Origin: a virus
Direction: 5' to 3' (one strand)
Length of the DNA stretch: 64,000 nucleotides
Virus record (IMG/VR): IMGVR_UViG_3300026078_000022
Coordinates: 38,002-102,001 of that record
Below the pieces are notes generated by a model. The model did no database searches and was not told the origin of the DNA. It worked only from the letters and a program-made list of their open reading frames with translations. Of the stretch, positions 18,235 through 28,179 are shown in pieces. A program made the position numbers and the translations under genes. Numbering within the stretch: position 1 is the stretch's first letter; each line of letters opens with the position of its first letter.

Positions 18235-19419
18235 TTATTCTAACAAACTTTCCTTTTTTAATCCTTCGGCCATTTTTATCCGTTTCATTACATTATCATA
18301 GGGGCCAGACCAACTTTCATCTGGTCTTTTTTCTAAAAACTTATCATTCTTTAGATACCCTTTTTGGTTATATGATTCCATCATTTTTTGAGCGTTTCCT
18401 TCTCCCGCATTATAGGAAACTAAGGTGAAAAAATCACGCGCTTTGGGAGATAATTTAATGTTTCTTTGTTTTGAAAAATCATCCACTTCATCCCGGCTTG
18501 ATCTCATCATAGCCGCTTTTGCTTGAAGCCCGGCTTCAGGTGTTTTAAAGTCTGCCGAATTTACCTTAGCATGCTTTTCATTTTCATGAGTACTTTTTAT
18601 AAACTGATCTTTAAATTCAGCCGGTAAATATCCCTTTTTTACTAATCCGGGGAAGGCATCATAAAAATTATCCACTCCCAAATTTTTGTATCCACTTACG
18701 GGGTAGTCTTTATTTTCACTCCAAGTATTTACCATGCCTTTTGAATCTGCGTACAAACCACTCATTCCTTCTTCCATTGCTGATGAATAAAGTAAAGCAG
18801 GATCTAGGTCTAATTTTTTAGCCGAATCAATTGCCATTTGTTTCGATGTAGTTCTCCCCCATGATGGAATTTCATTAACGCGTAATGGTGTATCTCCGCG
18901 TTTTTCTAATAATCCCGCCCCATGTTTATTAATAAATTCTTTCGCATATGACAACCTTGATTCGGGATTTTTAAAGTCAGGTAATGGTATTCTATCTCCG
19001 GCGTTTACTACGTTATCAGATTGAGCCGTTTGTTGTTGGGCGGCTTGTTGTTGTGGTTGAGGAACAACCGGCGCATTAGGGTTCTTTTTATATTGAAGTT
19101 TGCCTGATGCATCCTTAGTGACAGTATATCCTAATTTGGTATATTGATCTACTATTTTTTGTTCGGCAGGAGTAAAGTTACCGGCTGGTTTTTCTGGATC
19201 ACCCGTACCATTACTTAAAAATGATTGTAATTTATCTTTCCATGCACCGGAAGTACTACTATCGGAATTAAATGCCAATACGTTATCCATGAACTTATCA
19301 GAATTTTCTTTTCCCAATATGCCCTGTAATCTAGTTTTATCGTTAACTATATTTTGATCGGACATGCTATCGTATTTTGTTCCGATCACCTTTGATAGAA
19401 GATTCTTTAATTCTTCCAT
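18235..19419 (-). CDS. Virion muralytic protein (lysozyme/transglycosylase-like domain)
   Basis: The 394-residue product has an N-terminal helical region, a Gln/Pro-rich linker near residues 115-135 (PQPQQQAAQQQTAQ), and a C-terminal lysozyme-like fold. There DPALLYSSAMEEGMSGLYAD provides the catalytic-Glu region and FFTLVSYNAGEGNAQKMM gives the YNAG motif typical of lytic transglycosylases. It sits 1 nt from the portal gene. An ejected or tail-borne peptidoglycan-degrading role is likely; free endolysin is less likely given its place inside the head gene cluster. Confidence 0.78.
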   Translation of the reverse strand: MEELKNLLSKVIGTKYDSMSDQNIVNDKTRLQGILGKENSDKFMDNVLAFNSDSSTSGAWKDKLQSFLSNGTGDPEKPAGNFTPAEQKIVDQYTKLGYTVTKDASGKLQYKKNPNAPVVPQPQQQAAQQQTAQSDNVVNAGDRIPLPDFKNPESRLSYAKEFINKHGAGLLEKRGDTPLRVNEIPSWGRTTSKQMAIDSAKKLDLDPALLYSSAMEEGMSGLYADSKGMVNTWSENKDYPVSGYKNLGVDNFYDAFPGLVKKGYLPAEFKDQFIKSTHENEKHAKVNSADFKTPEAGLQAKAAMMRSSRDEVDDFSKQRNIKLSPKARDFFTLVSYNAGEGNAQKMMESYNQKGYLKNDKFLEKRPDESWSGPYDNVMKRIKMAEGLKKESLLE

Positions 19420-19420
19420 A

Positions 19421-21949
19421 TTATTCAGTTATTGGCGTTAATTCTTTACGTTGTTCCTTTGCGTCTTCCAATTCAGCCTTTTGTTTATTTTCTTCGAGAC
19501 GATTTTGCTTACGTTGATCACTTAGAATTGCCATTGATTGCGTTTTTTGCTTGGTTAGTTGATCTTGAAGGGCTGCATCAATTTGACCTTGTGTTTGTAT
19601 ATTCTGATCTTTGGCTTGTCCTTTCGCTTGATTTAACATCATGGCTGTTTGTAATTGCATTTGTTGCAATTCTTTGGCGCGTTCGTGTTGCACTGCTTCC
19701 ATATCCGCCTTTTCACGCGCACGTCTTTTAGCCGCCAATGATAATAATACAGCACCATACTTGTAATTCTCCTGAATGGTATCAATAATCATTTCTACAT
19801 CTTCAAAACTTATTTCTCCATCCCGTAACATTTGAGTAGTAAGTTCTGTATAATATTGCTTCTTAGCTTGTGTATCTTCGAGAGTTACGGTTAACCCTAT
19901 TTCTTCAGGTTGCAATTCTTCCACCGATTCCAATAACATGGCATTAGCTACTCCTACTACACTTTCAAACTCATTCCATCGTTGCTTATAATTAAGTTGT
20001 TTCCGTTCCTTTGTTATATTTATCAGGAATTGCACGCATCGCTCCCCAAACATAACTAGAAATTCACGCGCTGGCATTTCGATAAACCATAAGCCATCCC
20101 GTGTAGCTGCTATTGAAGCCTGAATGCCTGCTACGGCTGTACGCGGTTTAGGATCGGCTCCTTCCGTAATATCATTTTGAGCAAGCGATAAAGTCAAAAG
20201 GTTGTATTGTTCCAATATCAATTTCAAGAACCGTTCAGCTTTATCCAAATGCTTTGTATCAACCAGTACAAAGAATTTGCTAGGATCTTGAACTACCACA
20301 TTACCGTTCTTATCCCTGAATTTCATAAAAGCAATTCCACCTTGTCGCATTGCTTTCCATTGTTCCATGCCTGCATCAATGCCATTGCCCCCTGTTGGCT
20401 TATCTGGATTGCCGGGATCTACTTTATTTTTTTCATCCACCGCTTTTAAAAGACCGGATATGAAATCCCAATCTATTACCATGCTTGTGGTATCCTGAAC
20501 AATACAGTTTTGGAACTTATGCCAAAGCGTACGAATCTTAGGCATGTATGCTTCTTTTATGTCCGTGAAAGACATTCTTTCGTCTTTCCAGATAACCAAT
20601 GAACTTTTAGCATACCGCATATCAACGCCGTAACGATACATATCAATATCCTTTTTTATATTGAATATGTATCTGGATTGCCATGCCCAATCTATTGGTG
20701 CATTACGAGATAGTCTTTCTCCCGGTGGTGGTACATAATAACAACTATACCAGACATTGTAAATCTTTTGTCGCTGTTCTGTTTTATATTTATTGGGAGT
20801 ATTTTTATGGGGTAACCAGCTTAATGGCTTTCGTTCCCAAACGGGGATACGATTATTTACATAGCTTTCTGAAAACTTATCGGCATCCTGAGTAAGACAA
20901 GAAAGTTTACCTATTCTTATTTTGGCATTGCTTCCTTTAACGCTTTTTGCTCCTTTCCAATCCATGCCGTGCGCAGCGCCTTGCGTTTTGTTTATCTCAA
21001 AAACTTCTTTCAGTTCTTCGTCAGAAAGTTTAGTAGCAAATTGACGCACAAATTCAGCAAAGGTTATATCTTTTTCATAAAACCAGAATTGAATATCCTC
21101 CCCGTTTTTTTCGTTGAATGAACTGGTGAAAAGTTGGTCTGGTTCAAGATATTCTACTAGACCACGGCCTGTAGTTTCATCAATAGTCCATGTTCCGCAA
21201 GCTCTATTAAAGTGCTTCAGGTCATTATTAAAGCTCTGACATTTTACATGCCACTTGTTGAGGTTGATTAGATAATGACTGATACCTAGCTCGAATGCTC
21301 TTTCAATATCGCCCTTGTACACATAAGAATCGTATAAAGCTAAGTCCTGACTATCTTTTAATTGATTCCGGATGTAATCGACTATGTTACCTATCGTATC
21401 AACCATTTCGTCGCCTTTTTCTTGGCTTAATGATTGAACATAGGCATAAGGAGATTCACTTTCACTTATAGGAGGATAACCTATTTCGACTAGAATTTCA
21501 TTTAAAATTCCACGGAAAGCATTTTGGTAAAGGATTTTGTACTTTTCTTTTATGCGTTGCCCTTTGGCAAACTTGTCGATTTCGTTTACCTGAATCTGGT
21601 TTACTATCCCTATTTTATCGAGTTTGGCCCGGACAATATTATCAATATGTACATCTATGGGGCATGTTTTCCAATCGGCTGCGAAGTATTGTGCTTTACC
21701 GCCTCCACCCATTGGAGTAGGGGGATCAATCAAATTGATGTAATCTTGCTTGTCTATTTCTCCACGTTCTAACCTGCGATATTCTCGTTTTCGTTTAGTG
21801 TTTAGGAAACATACACCTGCCTGTTTTGCGTAAAACAAGAACTGACTCATCCAAAGCTGGCCTTTGTCTTCGGATGGCATAAACGTAATGTCACTATAAA
21901 AAGTTGTGTTATCGCGAACCGGTAGATTATTCCCTTTCTTTTCGGCCAT
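19421..21949 (-). CDS. Portal protein
   Basis: The 842-residue length, position between terminase and capsid genes, and architecture support the call. The body holds helical and beta segments with FMPSEDKGQLWMSQFLFYAK at the start, while the last 120 residues are a Gln/Lys/Glu-rich helix (ELQQMQLQTAMMLNQAKGQA) like the barrel of podovirus portals. A long ADPKPRTAVAGIQASIAATR stretch near residue 600 is typical for crAss-like portals. It forms the dodecameric DNA entry ring at the capsid vertex. Confidence 0.85.
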   Translation of the reverse strand: MAEKKGNNLPVRDNTTFYSDITFMPSEDKGQLWMSQFLFYAKQAGVCFLNTKRKREYRRLERGEIDKQDYINLIDPPTPMGGGGKAQYFAADWKTCPIDVHIDNIVRAKLDKIGIVNQIQVNEIDKFAKGQRIKEKYKILYQNAFRGILNEILVEIGYPPISESESPYAYVQSLSQEKGDEMVDTIGNIVDYIRNQLKDSQDLALYDSYVYKGDIERAFELGISHYLINLNKWHVKCQSFNNDLKHFNRACGTWTIDETTGRGLVEYLEPDQLFTSSFNEKNGEDIQFWFYEKDITFAEFVRQFATKLSDEELKEVFEINKTQGAAHGMDWKGAKSVKGSNAKIRIGKLSCLTQDADKFSESYVNNRIPVWERKPLSWLPHKNTPNKYKTEQRQKIYNVWYSCYYVPPPGERLSRNAPIDWAWQSRYIFNIKKDIDMYRYGVDMRYAKSSLVIWKDERMSFTDIKEAYMPKIRTLWHKFQNCIVQDTTSMVIDWDFISGLLKAVDEKNKVDPGNPDKPTGGNGIDAGMEQWKAMRQGGIAFMKFRDKNGNVVVQDPSKFFVLVDTKHLDKAERFLKLILEQYNLLTLSLAQNDITEGADPKPRTAVAGIQASIAATRDGLWFIEMPAREFLVMFGERCVQFLINITKERKQLNYKQRWNEFESVVGVANAMLLESVEELQPEEIGLTVTLEDTQAKKQYYTELTTQMLRDGEISFEDVEMIIDTIQENYKYGAVLLSLAAKRRAREKADMEAVQHERAKELQQMQLQTAMMLNQAKGQAKDQNIQTQGQIDAALQDQLTKQKTQSMAILSDQRKQNRLEENKQKAELEDAKEQRKELTPITE

Positions 21950-21997
21950 TATATCAATAATTTATACCAAATCTAGTGATTTTTAAATATTATTTCA

Positions 21998-22591
21998 TTA
22001 TCCTTTATAATCACTATAGATACTCATATCAAATTCCCGTTTGTATCGTTCTTTATTTAATTCCCAATTTATGCCAGAACCGATTACCGTAAACCCAAAT
22101 CCTTTATGTCTCAGATCAAGGGGCCAGCCTAATCTAATGGGGTACAGTTTAATATTAGTTTCCCCACAACATCTGCAAAGCCCTATTTTATTGCTTTTTA
22201 ACTGTTTGGGAATGTATTTGTCCCCTTCTAACATACAATCATAACAAATATCAGGGGGCAGTAATTTTGGGTGTTTAGGCTCAGGCTGTTTATTTAAAAC
22301 CTGCCAATTGATACATTCAAATACTCCATCACGTATCCAAATTCTACGGGTAAAATGATGACGAAGTTTTCTTATTTCTCTTAACGTAAGGGGTTCAGTA
22401 GCTTCATAAATTTCTTTCTTTAAATCCGCGTCCACACGCACATGAGTATATTCTGTCTTTCTATATTGATCCCCAACTTTAACTATTTGTCCGTAATGAG
22501 AATGCCCATCTACCAAAAGGACTTCCGGCCATTTGAATAGAATACCGCCCCATTTAGCCTGTGTAAAAAGTTTTAATCTTCTAAACTTCAT
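21998..22591 (-). CDS. Zinc-ribbon protein between portal and co-chaperonin-like gene
   Basis: A 197-residue product with two Cys pairs (ICYDCMLEGDKY and LCRCCGETN, about 25 residues apart) that probably bind zinc. The N-terminal half is basic (REIRKLRHHFTRRIWIRDG). It lies 48 nt before the portal gene and 10 nt after the GroES-like gene, in the same operon. Packaging or assembly function is only suggested by position. Confidence 0.65.
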   Translation of the reverse strand: MKFRRLKLFTQAKWGGILFKWPEVLLVDGHSHYGQIVKVGDQYRKTEYTHVRVDADLKKEIYEATEPLTLREIRKLRHHFTRRIWIRDGVFECINWQVLNKQPEPKHPKLLPPDICYDCMLEGDKYIPKQLKSNKIGLCRCCGETNIKLYPIRLGWPLDLRHKGFGFTVIGSGINWELNKERYKREFDMSIYSDYKG

Positions 22592-22601
22592 AACAACTTA
22601 T

Positions 22602-23753
22602 TTAATCAATTCGAGCCAAAACATCCACATCATTAATGCACGAAAATTTCTTCCCGTCAATCATTACCGAAAACACGTCGAAGTCATTAACTAATACCTT
22701 CATGCCGGGTACAATATCGTAATTTTCTGTACTTTCTTTTGCTACTGAAAGTACCTCTCGTTCAATAACCATTTCAGTTTCATAATATATTAATCCACTA
22801 CGAGTTACCTTTCCTACTACGTTACTTTTATGCTCCAATAATACAAAAGGTTCGCGGGGATGTATATTGCTATCTCTGACTACGGCTATTAGGGATGAAA
22901 GATTATCGTAGTCCCCTTTGAACCAAACAGCTTGTGTTCTGTTTCCTTTTCTGTTTTCATGCACAATATTATCATCTTCGTGGCGTGTGGTAATGGCATC
23001 CACTACCACTAATTTATCCGCCCCATCATACCCTACAATAATATCATCGTTATTATCTACAAGGTAATGGATTATGGCGGTATCGTCAGGTAAGACATTT
23101 TCAACATTGGCCCCTGCTTCAATAACTTGCCCCCCTGATACGAATATTTCGGCTTTCCTATCGTTCAGTGTATTTTCATCTACGGTTATAAATAGTAAAG
23201 CAGGTGTACCATCGTCACGAATTATTCGCTTTCTGAAAAGACTTTCTCTACTTTCTTTGGTTATTTTTATCAATACAAAATCAGGATTCGGAATAAGTTT
23301 ACTTCCCATTTCTTTAGCTAACACATTTTTTTCTGCCACTAACACATACTCTTTGCCATCTTTAGAATAAGATAGTATTTCAGATTGCCCACGGAAGTAA
23401 ATTAAGTCTCCCGGCTGATAATAATTCGCGTCACTACCTGATTCAACTACTCTCCCGTAATTTTTCAGATCCCGGTTTATGATATTCTTAACTTTTTCGT
23501 CGTATACCTTATTCTCTTTTTCTTCCTTAGCTATATCATGTATCCCGTGTTTCTTTTTACTATGCTCAATAAGTTTTGATGTAAGGTCATTCTTTTGAAA
23601 TGGCTTTTTAAAAACTATATCGGACATTGCTTCTTCAAACTCAGAAAAATTATCTAGGCTTTTACCATCCATAATGTATAAGCCAGATTCGGTCATTTCT
23701 TCTGAAACGTGTTCTAACCTTTCTATTAAAACTGTATTACGTAATGGTTTCAT
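22602..23753 (-). CDS. Multi-domain GroES-like co-chaperonin homologue
   Basis: The 383-residue product looks like three GroES-type beta-barrel units in tandem. The first begins MKPLRNTVLIERLEHVSEEMTESGLYI, reading like the GroES start and mobile loop (split here only by length), and continues to GRVVESGSDANYYQPGDLIYF, the GroES 'G.V...G......GD.V.F' pattern. A second unit starts near NPDFVLIKITKESRE and a third near EPFVLLEHKSNVVGKVTRSG with GLIYYETE. An 80-residue charged insertion splits unit one. GroES subunits are about 97 residues, so this is a covalent repeat. By analogy with T4 gp31 it could adapt host GroEL to fold capsid proteins. Confidence 0.7.
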   Translation of the reverse strand: MKPLRNTVLIERLEHVSEEMTESGLYIMDGKSLDNFSEFEEAMSDIVFKKPFQKNDLTSKLIEHSKKKHGIHDIAKEEKENKVYDEKVKNIINRDLKNYGRVVESGSDANYYQPGDLIYFRGQSEILSYSKDGKEYVLVAEKNVLAKEMGSKLIPNPDFVLIKITKESRESLFRKRIIRDDGTPALLFITVDENTLNDRKAEIFVSGGQVIEAGANVENVLPDDTAIIHYLVDNNDDIIVGYDGADKLVVVDAITTRHEDDNIVHENRKGNRTQAVWFKGDYDNLSSLIAVVRDSNIHPREPFVLLEHKSNVVGKVTRSGLIYYETEMVIEREVLSVAKESTENYDIVPGMKVLVNDFDVFSVMIDGKKFSCINDVDVLARID

Positions 23754-24049
23754 ATATATTGATATGCAATGCTATTTTCCTTGTTAATTAATATTTTTTG
23801 CCCATTAAAATATAAGTAATATGTATCTATTATGTAATCCTCTTTGAAATATAAGCACGAAAAATTCAAGTATAACCAATTTGTCATTTCTTTGTATAAA
23901 TCTTTATTTACAACTATGCTTAGTATTTCTTCATAATGTTCATCTTTTAAAATATTGCATATCGTTTCTAATACGGTAATATCAAATTTCTCAAAGTCTA
24001 CCGTAAAAGCATTCCCTTTATCGGATAATTTAAAAGATATTGATTGCAT
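23750..24049 (-). CDS. Unknown small protein downstream of terminase
   Basis: A 99-residue product with alternating hydrophobic strands (YLYFNGQKILINKENS) and no recognisable motif. It overlaps the GroES-like gene start by 4 nt and follows terminase by 7 nt, so it is co-translated within the packaging operon. Confidence 0.65.
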   Translation of the reverse strand: MQSISFKLSDKGNAFTVDFEKFDITVLETICNILKDEHYEEILSIVVNKDLYKEMTNWLYLNFSCLYFKEDYIIDTYYLYFNGQKILINKENSIAYQYI

Positions 24050-24056
24050 ATAATAT

Positions 24057-26081
24057 TTAATTTCTTACCGGATTCAGTTCCATTAATTTTTTCATCATAT
24101 CATCAATGTTACTATCAGTTGCATTAGTGTAAACTATTTGTTTTAATCCATCATGCAACATAATAGTAGCCATTGTAGCGTGTGATTTGGTAGTATTCTG
24201 CATGTCAAAGTTTTTGTAATCAATCAACGCTTCATCGAATGGGAATGTCGCAACCATGTCCTTATCGTTTTCATCTTTTGGTTCAGCGAAATGGGTTATC
24301 AAATTTTGTAAACCATTCTCTACCACTTTCCCTTTGCTATCCGTCCATATTCCCCATTTACCGTCTTTTGGATTTTTAAGCAGGAAGGGGAGCATATTAT
24401 GATCGTCAAACTCTTCTTCGGTTGTTTCGACCTGACGTTCAGCCATGCAAGGATAACCCCAATATTTGCAGGCTTTGATTACTTCTTTATGCGCATCTCG
24501 CGGGTTGTTTGGCCGGTACAACATGAATGCGCAATACTCATTATCTATCCCTGAATTAAAATAATCGAATTTCTTATAAACGATAGCACATGCCTGAGAT
24601 AAGTTATCACTTGTTGTATTGTCGGTTTTATACCGAATAGGGTCATAACCAATACACCCTTCAGGATTGGTAGCCGGAAAATGAACCTTCCCATAAAATC
24701 TATACCTATTTCTGGTATCAATTCCTTTATCTACCGAAAAATAAGGATGCACTGCTACCAACCATACGCCCTCCTGATCTTCCTCAAAGTATATTTTCCC
24801 TTTTTTATCTTCTAGTAAATTACCGCGAACATAAGGTTTTCCATCTCGCGGCATTTGCTTTAATTCCTGTATACGGCTTTCCATACGGATAATTGGGAAG
24901 TATACTTTATCCGTAGCGGCCATTAACCCATGCTTCTTTTCTATTGGCAACCGGCGAAGGGCAAATACGTATTGCTTTGAATTTTTGTCGTACTTATTTA
25001 CTTCACCCCAAATATAGGCTTCTGCTTTATCCCGGTTAATTTTTCCGAATCTTGTATAGGCCGGATCTCTATGCTCTTGTGGAATATCGGCAGAATGAAT
25101 AGCGCCTACAAACCATTCATAAAGGCCACTTGTCGTTCTACCGTTTTGGTCGCGTACTTTCGGGTTACTGTCAAGAATGATTTTGCATCCTTTCTTCACC
25201 GCGTTCAGGTAATCGTCCGAATCTCCCATAGTTGAAAGAACGTCTACCTTTCCTTTGATGCCGTATTCTACTACGCATTTTTTATTAATATCTAGGGTTT
25301 CTTCCGGATCGGCAGTAGTCCACTTAAAACTTTCATCCTGAATGATTAATCTTTTCTTTTCGCCATCCATTGCAGCGGGGGTAGTTGGATAAGGCGTTAC
25401 CTTTCCCCCTAATGGAATATCTTTTTCATCTGAATCATTCAGAATATCAACCCGATTGGATATTAATTCGAGGCTATTACGCGGTTTTTTCCCATTTGGG
25501 GAATAAAATTCCTCCCGCATCCATCTGGGCCGCGAAAGATAGGTATTTACCAGAGGATGCATTAAAGAATTTAAACATTTCTTATACTCATTGCTTTGCA
25601 GGCCGACATATGAATTTTCGTCTTCAAGCAGTGTATAAATGGCTTCCTCAATTTCTTCGGCCGTCATTCCACAACGACGACACTTTAAGATTGCTTTGCC
25701 GTAACTGTTCGTATCCTTTCTGACTAAATCCCTGAAATAGAAGTCAAATCGTTGTTGTTCAAGGTATTCAGCATAACCAAAATCAAATTTATTAATGACA
25801 AGAAAATCCCAGTGCATCCCCGTTATCCATACTGGCTCCCCATTAATAAACATCCAATGCCCATTTAACCACTTATCCCGCATCCCGGAAATGTATTCGA
25901 TACGCTCCCGTTCTGTCATCCTCCTTACATCCTTTATTTCTGGCCGCCTCCATATCTGGTCATGGCGCTTTAGATTATACCCTTCAATGAGTTTTTCATC
26001 TGAAGGCATTTTTGGCAACTGATATTCATATAAATCCCCATCTCCGATAATAATAATATTGTCCTTATTGCGTTTTGCCAT
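24057..26081 (-). CDS. Terminase large subunit
   Basis: The 674-residue product has an ATPase domain with a deviant Walker A (LKCRRCGMTAEE, about residues 129-140), in which GMT replaces GKT/S, and a Walker B (KRLIIQDES, about 230-238). The coupling segment VDVLSTMG follows. The C-terminal RNase-H-like nuclease begins at GCIGYDPIRYKTDNTTSDN, with the first acidic residue in GYDP, and ends near HATMATIMLHDGLKQ. Length and order match crAss-like terminases. It cuts concatemers and pumps DNA through the portal. Confidence 0.88.
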   Translation of the reverse strand: MAKRNKDNIIIIGDGDLYEYQLPKMPSDEKLIEGYNLKRHDQIWRRPEIKDVRRMTERERIEYISGMRDKWLNGHWMFINGEPVWITGMHWDFLVINKFDFGYAEYLEQQRFDFYFRDLVRKDTNSYGKAILKCRRCGMTAEEIEEAIYTLLEDENSYVGLQSNEYKKCLNSLMHPLVNTYLSRPRWMREEFYSPNGKKPRNSLELISNRVDILNDSDEKDIPLGGKVTPYPTTPAAMDGEKKRLIIQDESFKWTTADPEETLDINKKCVVEYGIKGKVDVLSTMGDSDDYLNAVKKGCKIILDSNPKVRDQNGRTTSGLYEWFVGAIHSADIPQEHRDPAYTRFGKINRDKAEAYIWGEVNKYDKNSKQYVFALRRLPIEKKHGLMAATDKVYFPIIRMESRIQELKQMPRDGKPYVRGNLLEDKKGKIYFEEDQEGVWLVAVHPYFSVDKGIDTRNRYRFYGKVHFPATNPEGCIGYDPIRYKTDNTTSDNLSQACAIVYKKFDYFNSGIDNEYCAFMLYRPNNPRDAHKEVIKACKYWGYPCMAERQVETTEEEFDDHNMLPFLLKNPKDGKWGIWTDSKGKVVENGLQNLITHFAEPKDENDKDMVATFPFDEALIDYKNFDMQNTTKSHATMATIMLHDGLKQIVYTNATDSNIDDMMKKLMELNPVRN

Positions 26082-26145
26082 CCTTTTTTAGTAAATATTT
26101 GAGCTATAAAACTCGATTTTTTGTATATCAAAAGTGACTAAAAAA

Positions 26146-26985
26146 TCAATAATTTAGGGCATATTTGCCCAAAATTTTATTCACTACATCTATCCCCATC
26201 GGAGTTATTTTTATCTTTGCTCCTTTTTTAAATCCGATTTTATTTATATATCCTTTATTTTGTAATAACCCGAACGCCAGTTTTATTTGAGTAGAACTTG
26301 AATTATATGAGTATTTGTATGTATTCTTATATATTTGACTACTAACAACTTCTCTACCATCATAAATAGCAATTAACACTAACCATTCTGGTATTGTTAA
26401 CCCTATTGTCATCACAAAGTTCTTCTTATTTGCCTCATAATGACTGAGGAAATTGGCTATATGGATAGCCTGATTTTTCCATTCCCGTATTGGGAAAGTG
26501 GTACCCTCGTTTTTTAAAGTGGTACCATTCTTTTTATTTACTAAAAATTCGTTTTTTGTCTTAATTAAATAGTTATACGCACTCGATGTTGATAAGTGGT
26601 TAAGATAGGAAAATGCATTTGATAAATCCTTGTCTGCTAAGACAAAAGTACCTGAAGTTAATAGTGTATTAGCCGAATGGGATTCTGGCATTTCATCTTC
26701 CTGCTTCTCCTTTAGCCTTACAAATTCTTCTATTGACATGCCGTTTTCATAATCCTCCACAACGATGAACCAGCGCTTCTTTATGACGCGCCAAAGGACA
26801 TATAATTTGCTAATGAAGGATAACTTAGAGGTGCTTTTAGCCTTGTATTGACCTCCCCGGCGAAACATTTTAAACAGCAATTCGCGTGGGATTTCTTCTT
26901 TTTGCCGTTCTGATAAGTCTGAGGTATTGTTTTCGAAAAATAGGTCGAAATTTTCGCAAATCAGCTCAAACTTTAATTTTTGCAT
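26146..26985 (-). CDS. Winged-helix protein next to terminase, candidate small subunit
   Basis: A 279-residue product with a C-terminal winged-helix pattern (TIPEWLVLIAIYDGREVVSS, then AFGLLQNKGYINKIGFKKGA), the layout of MarR/PadR-like DNA-binding domains. The N-terminal half is charged and helical. It is 64 nt upstream of the terminase large subunit, where a DNA-recognising small subunit would be expected. A transcription regulator is the alternative. Confidence 0.55.
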   Translation of the reverse strand: MQKLKFELICENFDLFFENNTSDLSERQKEEIPRELLFKMFRRGGQYKAKSTSKLSFISKLYVLWRVIKKRWFIVVEDYENGMSIEEFVRLKEKQEDEMPESHSANTLLTSGTFVLADKDLSNAFSYLNHLSTSSAYNYLIKTKNEFLVNKKNGTTLKNEGTTFPIREWKNQAIHIANFLSHYEANKKNFVMTIGLTIPEWLVLIAIYDGREVVSSQIYKNTYKYSYNSSSTQIKLAFGLLQNKGYINKIGFKKGAKIKITPMGIDVVNKILGKYALNY

Positions 26986-27008
26986 GGGGATTTATCAATT
27001 GCGGTAAT

Positions 27009-27218
27009 TTATTGAGGTATGTAGTTATCGTTTGCTTTGCTCTTTAATTCATATGTCGGAGTAACATTAGCCGGGCAATTGCACCGTTGCTTGTAAAATA
27101 CTAGCTTGCCACATTCACAAGTTTTTCCGTCTAGGTCTAGCATATCTGAAGTTGGTACTACTCCGTTTACTTTATGAACTTCACGGCATGGTATGTTCTG
27201 CTGCTGGTTTTGTTCCAT
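27009..27218 (-). CDS. Small Cys-rich protein
   Basis: A 69-residue product with five Cys, including CECGKLVFYKQRCNC, which can form a zinc knuckle. It overlaps the end of the CgeB-like glycosyltransferase gene by 38 nt. No known family recognised. Confidence 0.6.
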   Translation of the reverse strand: MEQNQQQNIPCREVHKVNGVVPTSDMLDLDGKTCECGKLVFYKQRCNCPANVTPTYELKSKANDNYIPQ

Positions 27219-28179
27219 AAGTTTTATTAATTAAGTTTTCAATTTCCTTAACTCTGCTTTTCCAATTATGATTTTTACGGACAAATTCATATCCCTCCAT
27301 TGATATATTTTGAATATATTCTACATTATTAAGATAGTGATTTATTTTCAATTTTAGCTCATTTATATCACTCCACCAATCCAAATGTTTCCCTCGTTCA
27401 AAAATATGTTCGATGCCGGGAAAGTATTTAGTAAGGCAAAAGCAGCCACAAGCCATTATCCTCCATATACGGTCTGAAGTATACCCCTCCCGATAAAAAT
27501 TATTATGGCATATCGCTATCTTACTAGCGTTGTAAATTTCTCGCTCTTTTGCAGGCGGGATATATTCACTATTAGCCCAATTCATACCTCTACATGAAAA
27601 TCTATCACCATATTCGTTTTTAAGTTCCATCATCACATCATATCTTTCTTGCGCTAATGGGAAATTAAGATTGGTATTTACATAATTTGATCCTATAAAA
27701 CTTATATCATACGAAAATCTTCTGTATATACCTTGATTAAATTCTTTAATTACAGGATAATACATATCCATATCGCAAGAGCTTTGTAACACATAAGATT
27801 TGCCTGCCGGGAATTGTTTCGTTGTTTCTCCATCTGCCACAAGTATCATATTCAGATAGGGTTCTAAATCTTTCATCCACGCAATGTCATCGCGCACATC
27901 AAATGAAAAAAGTATAGTAAACCCTATATCGGATAATTCTTTACAAGTCTCAGGGTCTATTATTTCCGGCGATTGAATATGTATAAATATCAAATCAGGT
28001 TCAATCTGTTTAGCCGCTTCGATGGCCCTAGCTTGAAATCCAAATACTCCTTCATCGAATTTTATCTGCTGCCAATTGATTCCATGATATTCATATCCTG
28101 CTTCAATAAATCCCCTACGCATAAATTCACTGCTGTATTGGGGAGCATCTAATCTGAAGTGTAATACTTTTTTACTCAT
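27181..28179 (-). CDS. CgeB/DUF3880-like glycosyltransferase (GT-B)
   Basis: The 332-residue product matches the layout of CgeB/YkvP-like GT-B enzymes. An N-terminal Rossmann half holds PDLIFIHIQSPEIIDPETC and a C-terminal half holds YDISFIGSNY, IYNASKIAICHNNFYREGYT and SDRIWRIMACGCFCLTKYFP. The last reads like the 'R.fE..acG..lLt......e' nucleotide-sugar site signature of this family. It ends with a helix 'NHNWKSRVKEIENLI'. It is the distal gene of the glycosyltransferase island, with 8 nt overlap with the next gene. Confidence 0.8.
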   Translation of the reverse strand: MSKKVLHFRLDAPQYSSEFMRRGFIEAGYEYHGINWQQIKFDEGVFGFQARAIEAAKQIEPDLIFIHIQSPEIIDPETCKELSDIGFTILFSFDVRDDIAWMKDLEPYLNMILVADGETTKQFPAGKSYVLQSSCDMDMYYPVIKEFNQGIYRRFSYDISFIGSNYVNTNLNFPLAQERYDVMMELKNEYGDRFSCRGMNWANSEYIPPAKEREIYNASKIAICHNNFYREGYTSDRIWRIMACGCFCLTKYFPGIEHIFERGKHLDWWSDINELKLKINHYLNNVEYIQNISMEGYEFVRKNHNWKSRVKEIENLINKTYGTKPAAEHTMP

